This document shows positions 44,370-56,584 of a stretch of 64,000 nucleotides of DNA, piece after piece (the stretch's first letter is position 1; every line of letters starts with the position of its first letter). The DNA comes from Peromyscus leucopus (lineage: Eukaryota > Chordata > Mammalia > Rodentia > Cricetidae). The notes beneath the pieces were generated by a model. The model saw only the letters and a list, made by a program, of their open reading frames with translations. It did no database searches and was not told the origin of the DNA. A program made the translations under genes and the position numbers. The DNA is taken from the NCBI RefSeq assembly GCF_004664715.2, contig NC_051067.1, positions 71,741,442 to 71,805,441 on the forward strand, written 5' to 3'.

Positions 44370-44868
44370 GAGCTCAGGGAGTCCTGTGGAGGATAGGAAG
44401 AAAGGATCAGAGGAACCAGAGGGGACAGAAACACCATGAGAACATGGCCCACAAAATCAACTGACTGGCACTCATCGGAGTTCACAGAGATCAGGGAGCC
44501 TATAGGGGTCTGACCTAGATCCTCTACATATATGTTATGGCTAAGTAGCTTGGTGTTTTGGGGGGTTCCTAACAGTGTGTGTGGGGGGGGGTATCACTGA
44601 CTCTTTTGCCTGTTTGTGGGATTCTTTTCCTCCTATTGGGTTACCTCTTCCAGCCTTGATATGATGGTATGTGCCTGGTCTTATTGTAGCATATTATGGC
44701 ATGTTTGATTGGTATCCCTGGGAGGCCTGTTCTTTTCTGAGGGGAGACAGGGCATGTGTAGATCTGGGGTAGATGGGAAGTGGGTGGGAGAATGGGGGGA
44801 GGGGAAACTGAAATGGGGATATAATGTTTGAAAGAAGAATTAAAACAAAAACAAACAAACAAACAAAA
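44370..44868 (+). mobile_element. 3' part of the twin-primed L1 (3' UTR and A-rich tail)
   Basis: Plus-strand L1 3' UTR starting gctcagggagtcctgtgg, continuing through ctctacatatatgttatggc and a G-rich run, and ending in an AAAC-rich tail. Its start is the direct continuation of the 3' UTR sequence at which the inverted part ends (43052), so the two halves together form one L1 with its 5' part flipped. The 3' UTR is of a different, older subfamily (Lx-like) than the intact L1. Confidence 0.82.
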
Positions 44869-44889
44869 AAACACCCAAAAATATACATA

Positions 44890-45186
44890 CTTGGGTTTAG
44901 GAATGTGTCTTAGTTGGTAAAGCACTTGCTGCTCAGACATGGGAGCCTGAGTTCAAATCCCCAGTACTCATGTAAAAAGCAGGTGTGGCGGCCCATCTCT
45001 GTAACCCTAGGGCTCACTGGTCAATGGACCTAGCCAAATCAGTAAGCATCACATTTGCTGGAAGACTGTCTCACAAAAGAAGGTGAAAAGCAATTGAGGA
45101 AATCACTCGATATCAACCCCTGGTACCCGTATGCATGTATACATGGACACACACACACACACACACTCACACACACACACACACAC
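44890..45186 (+). mobile_element. B3-type SINE with (CA)n tail
   Basis: The head gtgtcttagttggtaaagca and B-box-like gagttcaaatccccagtact are followed by a body ending in a (CA)n tract at about 45150-45186. Same type as 18895-19252. Confidence 0.72.
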
Positions 45187-45189
45187 GAG

Positions 45190-46075
45190 CTGGTTGCAGC
45201 AATGCTTCATCTTCTGTATTTTCCAACAACTGTTGAATGTAACGGCAGTTAGCGTGTTGAATACTTACTGAAAGTCTGCTGCCTGAAAGGGGCCGTTTAA
45301 GAGAGAAGGGATCCAAAGCTTCTGCAAACAGAAGTCTGTAAATTGCTGTGATTCCCACCTCCTTCTTGCATACTATTTTCTCACATTTCCAGTGATAGAT
45401 GTTTCCTGGTGACTGTCATGGAAGAAAATTGTAATTTTCCTAAGCCTACTTAAGCACTTCTAACCTTGACTGAGCTGGACGCTTTGGGGACACATTTTTA
45501 TTTTTCCAGAAATAATTTATAACTAGTTTCTGGGTTTGCCAATAACTGGAATGTGCATTGAATAGTGCTTTTCTGTAATTATGTTTGCGTTAGTGTGCTA
45601 TTATATGATTATCAAATTTTAAATTACTATAATATACGAGGGAGCATATATTTTATAATGCACTAATTATATGACCCACAGAATATTGTAATTTGCAAGG
45701 AAATGCTTCCCTGTGAGTGTTTTCCAAATGCGTTCTGTGGGAAGTCAGCACTTGCCGCTACTCAGCTGCAGAGCACTTACCAGACCCAGGGTGGATTTGG
45801 GCAGTGCCAGCTTGCTGCACACAGAGATGGCTGTGGTGCCAGACTGCACTGATAGAAGAGTGTTAGGCACAGCCTTACTATCCACCTTGAAAAGAGATCC
45901 AACTGAAAGCAGAAATATTAGATGAGGGGGAAGACTATAAACAGAAGAAAGGATGGATTATAATTGAATCGAAACATTTCAGATCTGTCTATTTGGCCAC
46001 TGTTCCTTTTGCTATTTTTAACCTGGAAACCATTCACACTATTCACTATTATTAATTCACAATTCACTGCAGTGT
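45190..46075. other. No gene recognised
   Basis: AT-rich, with no exon or repeat family visible. Confidence 0.5.
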
Positions 46076-46077
46076 TG

Positions 46078-46405
46078 GCTATAGCTTGGATGGTAAATGT
46101 CCTCCAAAGGTCCATATGCTAAGGCTTGCTCCACAGACTGCGATACTATTGGCAGTTAGTGGAACATTTAGGGAGATAGGTCATTGGGCATGCACATTTT
46201 AAAGACATAATGAGACCTTCTTGTTGAATAATTTTCCTCTGCTATGAACTCTGGCCTGTGCTGCCAGGGATACAACACAACAGGGCTGAGACAGCATGAA
46301 CCCAAAATTCTAAACCCATGAACTAAACTAAGCCTTTCTTTCTTATAGAACAAATCATTTCAGGCATTTTGTCAAAGTGGCAGGAAGCTAACGTAATGTT
46401 CAATC
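46078..46405. repeat. Old LTR-like/MaLR-like repeat
   Basis: Shows the sequence order ggatggtaaatgtcctccaa, ggtccatatgctaaggcttg and then tgaactaaactaagcctttc, a pattern shared by several ancient eutherian repeats ending in an AATAAA-like phrase. Family uncertain. Confidence 0.4.
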
Positions 46406-46420
46406 ACAAAAGATCAAATA

Positions 46421-46422
<2 letters not shown>

Positions 46423-46473
<51 letters not shown>
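46423..46473. repeat. (AT)25 microsatellite
   Basis: Uninterrupted AT repeat of about 50 bp. Confidence 0.97.
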
Positions 46474-46478
<5 letters not shown>

Positions 46479-46689
46479 TAAGTCAGATTTACAAATCCAG
46501 AGTATAAAATAGTTTGTGCAATCTCAATGGGAATTGTAAGTATTAATAGATGTGAGCAATGGGGACAGGATCTACAGTAACTGACCTCATACCTGGCCTC
46601 TAGCCTCTAGGGCTGTTTTTTTCAAGAGTTGACAGTGAGAGCCATCCATGTGACTTCTAATGTCATAGTTATGTAGATGTAATCGTCTT

Positions 46690-47135
46690 ATTAAATAAGA
46701 AACACAGAGCCAATGCAAAGATGAAAGCCCAAGAGGTCAGAGCGATAGCTAAGAGCTAAAAACCTTACCTTTCATTGCCGCTGCTATATTCCTCAGCAAG
46801 AGACCTACTTCCTGTCTGTTTGTCTTTTTTTTATAGACTTTCTATTCTGCCTTCTCATTGGTTGCAAACCCAACCACATGACCTCCTCGTCACTGCCTGT
46901 CTGTACAGACCTCCAGGTCTCTATGGTTGGTATTGAGATTAAAGGCATGTGTCTCCATGCTGACTGTATCCTTGAACACACAGAGATCTGCTTAGCTCTG
47001 CCTCCCAAGAGCTGGGATTAAAGGCGTGCACCACCACTGCCCAGCTTCCGCTATGGCTTGCTATTAGCTCTGACCCCAGGCCATTTATTTATACAAATAA
47101 AATTACATTTCAGTACAATTAAAATATCACCATAT
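46690..47135. mobile_element. Cricetid composite repeat with embedded minus-strand B1-like part
   Basis: Starts ttaaataagaaacacagagc and ends taaaatatcaccatat. Inside are cattggttgcaaacccaacc, gtacagacctccaggtctct and two B1-like minus-strand phrases (attaaaggcatgtgtc; ctgggattaaaggcgtgcac). I recognise the family as common in cricetid rodents but cannot name it. This copy looks close to complete. Confidence 0.6.
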
Positions 47136-47177
47136 AGTTATCATGCTCAATGGAGTGAAAAGAAATAGTTGAGATAA

Positions 47178-47840
47178 TTGGATTTTTTATTTTTAAAATA
47201 TTTTTATTTTATAATCAATTTAATTTTACATATCAGCCATGGATTCCCCTGTCCTCCCTCCTCCCAGCCCCCAGCCTTCCCCTCCAATCCACCACCACCA
47301 TTCTCACCTCCTCAAGGCAAGGACTCCCCTGGGGGGTCAGCCCAGCCTGGTAGATTCAGCCGAGGAAGGTCCAGTGCCCTCCTCCCTGCACCAAGGCTGA
47401 GCAAAATGTCTCAGCATATGCCCTAGGTTCCAAAAAGTCAGCTCATGCACCAAGGACAGGTCCCAGTTCCACTGCCTGGGGGCCCCCTAAACAGTTCAAG
47501 CTAATCAACTGTCTCGCTTATCCAGAGGGCCTGATCCAGTTCCATGGGGGCTCTTCAGCTATTGGTTCACAGTTCATTTGTTTCCACTAGTTTGGCTATT
47601 TGTCCCTGTGCTTTTTCCAATCATGGTCTCAATATCTCTTGCTCACATAATCCTTCCTCTCTCTCTCGCCGATTGGACTCATGGAGCTCCACTTGGGGCT
47701 TGACCGTGGATCTCTGCATCTGGTTCCATCAGTCACTAGATGAGAGTTCTATCATGACAGTTAGGGTGTTCGGCCATCTGATCACCAGAGTAGGTCAACA
47801 CAGGCTTTCTCTTGACCATTGCCAGTAGTCTACAGTGGAG
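47178..47840 (-). mobile_element. 5'-truncated L1 3' UTR
   Basis: The T-rich left edge is the A-tail. Reading leftward on the minus strand it carries the same 3' UTR landmarks as the intact L1: the complements of ctggatcaggccctctgg-like and acagttgattagcttga-like text, the G-rich tract (C-rich here, 47245-47330) and a TATGTAAAATT end. Upstream it also keeps an older 3' UTR section (about 47600-47830) that the intact L1 lacks. No clear target-site duplication found. Confidence 0.85.
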
Positions 47841-47841
47841 G

Positions 47842-48285
47842 TATCTATTTTTTAACCATGTATTTTACTTAACCCAATATACCTAACATTTATTATTTAA
47901 ATGTGTGAACATAAAGTTATCAATAATGTGTTTTGCATTATGACTTAACTGGCTCATCCTTACCACTGCATTGGTTTTCTTTGGGGCTAAGAGTATCCCA
48001 GCTAGTCTGTGTCTTTAAAATCCAATGTGTATATTACGCCTTTAGCACAACTTAATATCTACCCCCATTTTTAGTACTCAAAAGCCCATGTAGTGTGAAT
48101 ACCATATTTGGGAAACTCAGCTCCAGGTGGATTTTCCAAAGACTAGACCACCTGCTTCCTAAAATTTTTGAAGACAAAGTATATTAATAGATTTTTAAAG
48201 GCCTATTTGTATAGAGGAATAGAATACATAGAGAAAGGCACAGATCCTAGGCGCATTTTGATGACTTTTCACAGAGGACACAGTT
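47842..48285. other. No gene recognised
   Basis: Nothing recognisable. Confidence 0.5.
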
Positions 48286-48287
48286 GT

Positions 48288-48505
48288 GGGACTGGAGACA
48301 TGATTCAATCATTGAGAGCATTTGCTGCTCTTGTAGAAGACCTAGGTTCAGTTCCCAGCACCCACATGTAGGGTCATAACAGCTTGTAACAATGGTTCCC
48401 CCTCTTTTCATCTCCGTGGACTCTTGCACGCATGTGTTGGACCTAAACTCATGCAGGCAGGCACATGTACACATAAAATAAATAAATAAATTTTAAAGAA
48501 ATAAG
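48288..48505 (+). mobile_element. B2 SINE
   Basis: The head ggactggagacatgattcaa and B-box text taggttcagttcccagcacc are followed by the B2 body (cagcttgtaacaatgg) and an (AAAT)n-like end at about 48473-48495. The RNA polymerase III promoter is diverged. Confidence 0.8.
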
Positions 48506-48509
48506 CTTA

Positions 48510-48830
48510 TAAAAAAGAACATAAATCACTAAGAGAAACCAGGTATCACTCCTGCTCCCCTAGATTTCCTAATAAAATCACATGTACTAAGATGTTTCCT
48601 TCCTTGCACCCACTTCCAAGCCATACCCACTTATGCCACCAGAAAGAAGATATTAGCAGAACGTTGAAAGCCAGTCCTCTTCTGTGGTACAGTTTTATCT
48701 TGGCTGTGAACCTGGGTAATGAAGCCTTAGAAATATAAAAACTCCTCATGGTACCAAGCCAGAAAAGGAAGGCTAAGGAATGACATCACTGATTACTTAA
48801 AATTTGATATGCATGAGACCTACACACATA
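48510..48830. other. No gene recognised
   Basis: Unique sequence before the compound microsatellite. Confidence 0.5.
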
Positions 48831-48837
48831 CAAACAC

Positions 48838-49064
<227 letters not shown>

Positions 49065-49069
49065 TATCT

Positions 49070-50880
49070 ATACTTTTCCTGGTTCTTATTCAGTTTTAAA
49101 CACATGATAATGTGGACTCAAATCACTTCTTAATCTGCTTTCTTTCTTTACACTCACTAATCTATGGATGAGAAAGTTCTCATTTATATCAACTTTCATG
49201 GGGTGCTGTGAAGACTGTAAATGTTTTTAATCAGATGGGTTTCCTCTTGTAATATGAACTGGGTATACAATTGATGCCCAGTAAACATTTTTCATAGGTG
49301 GGAGGGTAAGAGACAGAACAAGCATCCAAGTATCTGTGTAAGTCTGCAATACTGACTAGGCCTAAGGTTTATGGATGCAATGTCTTTCTAGAATGTGATG
49401 GATGAGTCAGCCTGAAAGCAGGGAGGCAAACACTGCTAAGCCAGAGATCAAATTATCCATGCTCTGCTGTTTCCTCCAGGAGCCTTCTGTGGGGGTGTCA
49501 AGAACTTTCCTCCTCTGAGAGTGGTTCTCTGGAGCACACACTTCAGCAGAACAGAAATCTTCCTTCCCGCTGTGAAGGGTGTGGCTCCCTCCCTATCTCT
49601 TTCTGGCTCATCCTACTGGAGTGACTTTCTTCAGAGCTAAATGTGGCCCGGCTATTTTCAAGCACCTGAGGAATGAAAGGCATAATGAGGGCTGGTCTGC
49701 CACAGAGCTATTTAAGTGGTTAAAGATAGAATGGCTGAAGCCCAACCTTTCCATGGCTTTGTGACATTTTGCCACACCCAGTTCTGGAAAAGTGAAACGG
49801 TTCTACAGTATTAGTGAAGGGAAAAATGAGGCTGTGTATTCTCTGTCCTTTTTCATAGACTATGACTTAACCCTGCCATGTCTGCATGTCTGTGTGTGAT
49901 GAAGTGCCTTATTATCAAGGAGCTGGAGTGAGCCCAGGGTATGAAATCTTTCCAATTCTACACAAAACTCTTGTGGGGGGGGGGTGTTGCTTGACTAATG
50001 ACCTCTAGAAAATTCTGAGTTGAATAAGGACACCAGAATATCCAGGAATAAAGTGAGTCAGTATAATCATGATATGTATATGCAAAGGAGATTTTAAGAC
50101 AAGAAAGAGCTGAATTTACTTTAACAACAAAAAAAGTTGATGAATAAAAGCGTATTATGCTGTTCTGCAGTGAGTGCTGTGAGAGGAAAGGAGAGTGCTA
50201 AGTTATTTGCATTTATCATGAAGAGACAGCTATCTCTCTGGAGGTGTCCAATTGCAGGAGTTTGGGCCCAGGATAACCCTATGAAACCCAGCAACCTACA
50301 CTGCAAACCAGAGGAGGAGGAAGAGGTCTTGAGATGGTGACTGTATGCAAACACAAAAGAATCCAAAAGGAGGCTCTTCCTCTCTGGTAAAACCCTGGAG
50401 AGCAAGCAGAGGACGCAGCTGAAAGATCAGAACTCTGCATTGTGTGCACTTTGCTCTAGTGGAGCTCATCACTGCGAATCCCAAACCTTCTACCAATCAG
50501 CCATTCCTAGAGCTACATGTAAAGTCACACTCACAGGTACAGACAGCTGTGTGCTAAGCATTCACCCATACAGCTTCCAAATACACAAAAATCAGTTCCA
50601 GTTGAGCTGGCATATTTCCCTGACAACCTTGTCCTCTTCCAGCGACCTTGAATAATGCCATCTTGTATCTGGTTACCCAGGTGTGACATTTTAGTTATCC
50701 CTGCATCTCTCATATCAGTGGTCTTGTTTCTTCCATTCACTAATCTTGGTGCTTACGGATCCTGTGTCTCTACATCCAGCTACTCCTCTATGTTCCTCTT
50801 GACTCTGCCGATATTATCTCAAATGAAGATTTCTTTTGGACCAGCCGTATCGTGGCACCGAACATAGGGCCTCCTCATGT
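49070..50880. other. No gene recognised
   Basis: Unique-looking DNA with a G-run near 49976-49984. Frames at 49.6 and 50.1-50.9 kb overlap on both strands and have no domain. Confidence 0.45.
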
Positions 50881-50884
50881 ATAC

Positions 50885-51275
50885 TAACTGTTACATTGTG
50901 AATAGGAAATGTCCCTCACAAGCTCACGTCACATGAATGCTTGGTCTTTAGCCCATGATACTTTTTGGAGAGGTTGTGAAAACTTTTGCAGGGGGGAACC
51001 TAGCTAGAGGAAGTAGATTTCTGGAGTCAGGCCCTTTCGAGTATCATTTCCCAGCTCCTTCCTTTCCTCTCTACACATCTAACCATGATGTGAACAATGT
51101 CTGTACCAGGCTGTGATTGCCACGACATTCTGTCTCACCATGGGTCTGGAATCAATGGGGCCAAGGACTATGGACTAAAGCTTTTATTACTGTGACCCCA
51201 AATAACTTCTTCCTCTTAAATTGTTCATGCCAGCCATTTTCTAACAGTGATGGGAAAGCTACTAACACTATGAAA
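50885..51275. repeat. Old LTR-like/MaLR-like repeat
   Basis: Begins tgaataggaaatgtccctca and contains ctagaggaagtagatttctg, ctgtctcaccatgggtctgg and atggactaaagcttttatta. The order fits a widespread old rodent or eutherian repeat ending with an AATAA-like signal. Family uncertain. Confidence 0.45.
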
Positions 51276-51279
51276 AACA

Positions 51280-53080
51280 CAATCTGTTACAGCTTAAAAC
51301 CCTTCAAAGGCTTTCTGTTTCTCTAAAATCATCTCCAATAGCCCCAGCAGCCTGCACCAGGCTGTGCATAAGTAGCAGATTCTACATGCTCCCCCAGCTC
51401 CCAACCTGCGCATGTGCACTATTTACTCTACATTCTTCTGCCCAGCCATGATAGCTCCTTTAACGTCTTCTCATGCCACAAGCCTTTGTGGGTACTGACC
51501 CATCCATCCGTCTAGAAGGCTCTCCTCGGGAAAACATCTCTTACTCCGAGATCTAGGGTAGGGGCCACCAGCATGGGTGTCACCGTTCAAATCACCTCCC
51601 CGGGTTGGTAGGAATCAAGGGAACAAGGGCTTCCCAGATTACGGTACTCTGTACTAAATATTTGAAGCTGGCAGAGCCTTAGAAGCCTTCTAGCAGGGAT
51701 CCTCAGACTTTCTCCTCATCACTCCAGTCATCTGCCTCTTTCTTCCCCACAGTGGGGCACAGAAGCTGTAACTGCTCTTCCTCCAAGCAGAGTACATAAT
51801 CTAGAAAGGTCACTATCTCCCTTTTCCCCTGACGACTCCTGTTTCATTTCAGAGGGGTCTTGTGGGGGAGAGGAAACGTTGCTGCAACAGACAGGCCAGA
51901 AGGGATCTGAATTAGCAAGCCTTGGTTCACATCCTTTTATTGAATCATATGTTTATACATGTTGACAGAATAGGGATTAGAGAGATAGAGGTAGGCAGAG
52001 AAAGGAAAGAGAAGCTCCCGAAACGGTGTCTTCTTGATCCCAGAAGACCTTGCTAGGGGAAACAGCTGGAAGGCACAGATGAGTGTTCAGATAGAGCCAA
52101 TAGGAGAAAGGGGAGAGCCCAGCTCTGTAAGATAACCCAAGCCAGGCTCTGTGGAGCTGACTGCCAGACTTAGGACCTCTCCCATCCCAAAGGAATAACA
52201 CCGCTACTTTTACTCTCCTCTGGCTTGATCTAACATCTTCCTAAACTTTATGATTCGTTGTTTATGCCAGGGAATGAACTCAGAAATACCCTAGATAAGA
52301 GCCATCGCCCCTTACAGAGTGTCTTTATATTAGCTGAGAAAAGGTATCATATCCTTCTAGCTCTATATAGTATATGGCTGACTAGAAAATATATATCCAA
52401 AAGGGAAAGTTTGCTGAAGAATAAATGAATGAATGTAATGTTTGAAAAGCCAGCCAGTCATCCCAAAAGAACTAGAAGGAGATTCATAAGCAAAGATATA
52501 ATGAATAACAGGGACTCAGGCATCAACCCAGACTTACTAAAACTTGAGATTGGGACACAGATATACAAAATGCCACCTCTGCTCAAGACCTCTGATACTA
52601 AGCACAGGTTTGTTTGTTTGTGGGGGCTGGGCTAAGGCCATCCTCACTTCAGAGAAGCTGGCTACAAATGTAAGGGTCTCCACAAACTCTTTTAGTGTTG
52701 GTATTTGCCAGAGGGAGAAATAGGGAGCTCACAATGGCACTATAATTATAATTCTAGTGTGACAACAGACAAAGATCAGAACCAGTTAATGGAAAAAAAA
52801 AATTCATAAAGTAAAACGTGAGGCTAGGAGGATTTTATAAACCAAGGATTCATGGCTTTAGGGAGATGTCACCTCCCCTGACCCATGTTGATGTATGGAC
52901 ACACACACACATAGAGACACACACACACACATCACACACGTGTGTGTTGCTGACTTAAGATACTCCCATATTGCATCTGGGGTGGAAGAATGCCTTTTGG
53001 TCCTATACTTCCCTAAGTACATAAAAGCCAAAGATTAATGAAAATAAATTGATTAGGCAGGCACTATCAACATGTTTATT
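51280..53080. other. No gene recognised
   Basis: Unique-looking sequence with a short CA-rich stretch at about 52901-52947. No exon series is visible. Confidence 0.45.
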
Positions 53081-53083
53081 TTG

Positions 53084-53084
<1 letters not shown>

Positions 53085-53125
<41 letters not shown>

Positions 53126-53126
53126 T
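53085..53126. repeat. (TTA)14 microsatellite
   Basis: Trinucleotide ATT/TTA array of about 42 bp. Confidence 0.95.
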
Positions 53127-53717
53127 TGCTTACTGTAAACCTCATGGTATAATTTCTAGCAAGAATGTAAAAGGCAGAGAGAGGGGCAAGAGTTAATATT
53201 GCTGACTATAAAAATAGAAGGCCATGCCACAATGACCAATGAAGCAGAATTTAATTCAGCCAAAGAATACAATAATCTTATCTCACCTGTTCCTAAAGAT
53301 TTATAGTACCCAAAGTGGTTTCAATGCCCTACCCCTTGGATTAAGCCATAGTACTAAAAAAGTATAAATAATTAAAAAACTGAGTGGCAATTAACAGAGC
53401 CAAAGGATTATTCAACTGGTTTTATTTAAGAATTAAATTATCCTAGAATTCATTTTTTCCAGCACAGCAGAAGAATGATTTACATAAAAATTGATATGCT
53501 AATTAAGATTAATCTTGGAAATCTACTGTGATATACTTTGTTAATAAACCATGATATTTTCTGAATTTGAAAGTTCATAACTGAATAGATAGTATATTTT
53601 TGCTCTAACTTTTCACTTTAAAAAATTAAAATGTATGGCATGGAAAATTGTGGTGAAGAAATTTGTCTCATCAGAAGGATGCTGTTTTCTGGTGAAACAC
53701 AATATTTATCTATCACT

Positions 53718-54420
53718 GTGGTTTGAGTGTTGCCCTATGCCTCATGCGTTGTGAGGTTGGTCCCTACAGTGGTAATGCTATGAGACCCTGAAGAGAGGGG
53801 GCTTAGCTGAAAGTCCTGAGATCACTGGAATTCCTGATCAGGAAAGGATTAAGGCATTTTTCCAGGCAAGCTCTATTGGTTACTTTTCTATTGCTGTGAT
53901 AAGATGCTGTGACCAAGAAAACTTACAGAAGAAAGTATTTAATTTCATTTATGGTTTCAGAGGGTTAGAGTCCACAATGGCAGAGTGTAGGCATGGGGGC
54001 AGGAACAGGTGAGAACTCAAACCCAAGGTGAATATTTCAAACCACAAGTAGGAGGTAGGAAACACAGAGGGAATAGTGTGAGTTTTTTTGAAATCCGAAT
54101 ACCTGCTCCCAGTGACATAACTTCTTCAATAAAGCCATACCTCCTAATCCTTCCCAAACAATTCCATCAACTGGGGGCCAAGCATTCAAACACATGGGAG
54201 CTTCTTATTCAGACTACCACACAAGCCCTTGGTAATTCTCATGAGAACACAGTTATAAAAGGAGCAAGCTGCACCCACTTTTCTCTGGGCTTCCTAGTTT
54301 GAGATATGGTTTCTGTCTTCTTGTATTATGACTGCCCGCCACAGGATCTTCATATGTGGTGTGTTATACTGCTTGGATCTCAAGATTCCAAAACCATGAA
54401 CCTATTACATCTTTTTATTA
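53718..54420. mobile_element. MaLR-type LTR remnant, interrupted
   Basis: The left part (53718-53877: tgtggtttgagtgttgccct) and right part (54226-54420: ttggtaattctcatgagaac, ccaaaaccatgaacctatta) together follow an MST/THE-like LTR order. A rodent repeat sits in the middle. Confidence 0.5.
53878..54224. repeat. Rodent interspersed repeat inserted in MaLR LTR
   Basis: Same family as 20650-20988: ttttctattgctgtgataag at the start, ccaagcattcaaacacatgg near the end, and a closing accacac. The interruption of an older LTR gives the relative age. Confidence 0.6.
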
Positions 54421-54424
54421 TATA

Positions 54425-54565
54425 AGTGGAGGCCAGTGAAGTGACTAAGATATTAAGAGTGTTTGCCATTGAGCCTGATGACCTAAGTTTAATCCCCAAA
54501 ACCAACATAGTAGAAGCTGAGAACTGACTCCTACAAGTTGTCTTTTGACCTTCATATATGCTGAT
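54425..54565 (+). mobile_element. B3-type SINE fragment
   Basis: The head ggaggccagtgaagtgacta and B-box-like text ctaagtttaatccccaaaac are followed by a short body. It is diverged. Confidence 0.6.
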
Positions 54566-54569
54566 TTTC

Positions 54570-55500
54570 TTACATATGTTCTATGTGGTTTATGTTTGTT
54601 CTTACATATGAATTGCCTGCGTTCTTCTGTTTCCTTTAAAATTCTTGTCTTTAAGCTTTTGGTTTAATTACAATGTATCTTGGTACATTGTTTCTTTGTT
54701 TCCAATACTCATTGATTTGTTAAACTTCTTAACTCTATAAATTTGTAGTTTTCATGAGATTTAAAATACTTGAAGTTATTGTCTCTCCAAATGTTGTTCT
54801 ATTCTCCCTGTCCCCTGGGAAGCTCCAATTGTCTGTGTAAATGCCTCATTGAGTACTAACATCATCCACTAATCATCACATAGGTCATCTCTCTCTCCTT
54901 GCTTCATATCAGAGCTCCTATTTCCCAGGCCTTAAGTTTACTGATATTTTCTTCAACAGAATCAAAATGGCTATTAATTCCACCTAACAATTTTTTAATT
55001 TCAGATTTTGTATTATTTTAGAATGAGGCACTTCTTATCTGTAGTTGTGTTTCTTTTCTCATTGTGCTAATGTATTCCTTGAGATTTTTCTCCTTGAGAT
55101 GTTTTAACAGAATTTTTGACAGTCCTTTTCTGCCAACTTCATTATTGCTGTCATTCTGAGCCTATTTTAGATTAACTGATGTTTTTCTTCCATTATATTA
55201 TGTACTTTTTTGCATATCTAGTACCTATTTATTGGGTAATGGATGCTATCAACATTGTTATTGAGTCTGCAGAGATGAAGGAAACTTCTCTCCTGACCTC
55301 TGCAAGCTTGGTAGTTAATCTGCTGCAATAAACTAACAATAGACAAGCAGGAAGAAAAGGCACACAGAATTATTTTATGTACCAGGATATGGCAGGAAGT
55401 GAGTACCCGGTAATTCAACAATGTTTAGAATCTTCTAGATCCTTTCAAGAGACGAGATGGAAGTTAAGATGTAATTATTTTTAAGAGGAAGAGTAAATTG
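54570..55500. other. AT-rich DNA, no gene recognised
   Basis: T-rich sequence that may contain old minus-strand repeat remnants. I cannot assign any. Confidence 0.45.
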
Positions 55501-55618
55501 GGGGGGGGGGAGTGATGAATGGGTCTATAGAAAAGACAGTAGCCCAGGACAGAGTTCATCTGGTTTCTGGCCCTGATGTTGATTTTGGTCATGGGCTTCC
55601 CTGTTTGAGGATGCCTTA

Positions 55619-55672
55619 TCTTCCTTCCTTCCTTCCTTCCTTCCTTCCTTCCTTCCTTCCTTCCTTCCCTCC
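55619..55672. repeat. (TTCC)n microsatellite with CT-rich flank
   Basis: About twelve TTCC units, followed by CCCTCT and TTTC-rich sequence to about 55730. A G11 run lies upstream near 55501. Confidence 0.95.
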
Positions 55673-56194
55673 CCCCTCTCTCTTTCTTTCTCTCTGCCTG
55701 TTTGTTTTCCTTCCTTCTTTCCTTTCTTTTTTTAAAAAAATCTTGGTGTTGAAAGTAAAACCCATAGCCTCACACATGCTAAGTAAGTACTCTAGCCCAG
55801 TAGTTTACCCTCAGTCTTTGAGGTATCAATTTTTTTCTGAACCCTAGCATGTAGCTGAACCTTTCCTAAAACTTCTTTCAATGAGTGTGGGTTTGGTTAT
55901 GACTAATGGCAAGGTCTTTGTGGATCAGCATGACCCTTCACCCTTCGGATGCTTATCTGCAAGCATTATAAAGGGAGGTCTCTAGCTGCATATGATCTGT
56001 GCTGCGCTGTTACTAAGTTGGGGGATTTTGGATCTCTACTGAGTGTTGCAGGGTTTTACTATGATCCCTCTACACTAGCTAGTGAAAAAAATGAACATCT
56101 CCCATCCCTGTATGAATTTTGTTGATTGTTTTGTTCACAGCTCCTATACACAGCCACATAGTGTTTGGCTCTGCACAATATTCAGCACACAGTC

Positions 56195-56580
56195 AAAAAC
56201 TTGATGAAGCTGTCATTGTTCAAATGTCCCCTCAGAATCTCATATGGGCCAGTTGATCTATATGCCAAAGACATTTAGAGTTTGGGGTTTTGGAATGTTA
56301 TGGAGATTTGATAAGGTCATTAGAGTGAGGCTCCCTGTAATGGGACTAGCCACTTTATAATAGAAAGAAAGACCTAAGCTACCACATGCTTGCTCTGTCT
56401 CTTCAAGGAGATCCTCTGCCACATTGTGTTGTGGCAAGGACCAAGGACCACACCAGATGCTGGCATCTTGCTCTGGGACTTCTTAGTCTCTGAAACTATG
56501 AGCTAAATAAACTTAATTCTTTATAAATGACTGCCTCTGGTATTTGTAATAGCCACAAAGACCAGATTAATTCAAGACCC
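56195..56580. repeat. MaLR-like LTR remnant
   Basis: Text such as ataaggtcattagagtgagg and ctgaaactatgagctaaata, followed by ctttataaatgactgcctc, follows the THE1/MST LTR order including the AATAAA-like signal. It is diverged. Confidence 0.5.
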
Positions 56581-56584
56581 CCTG

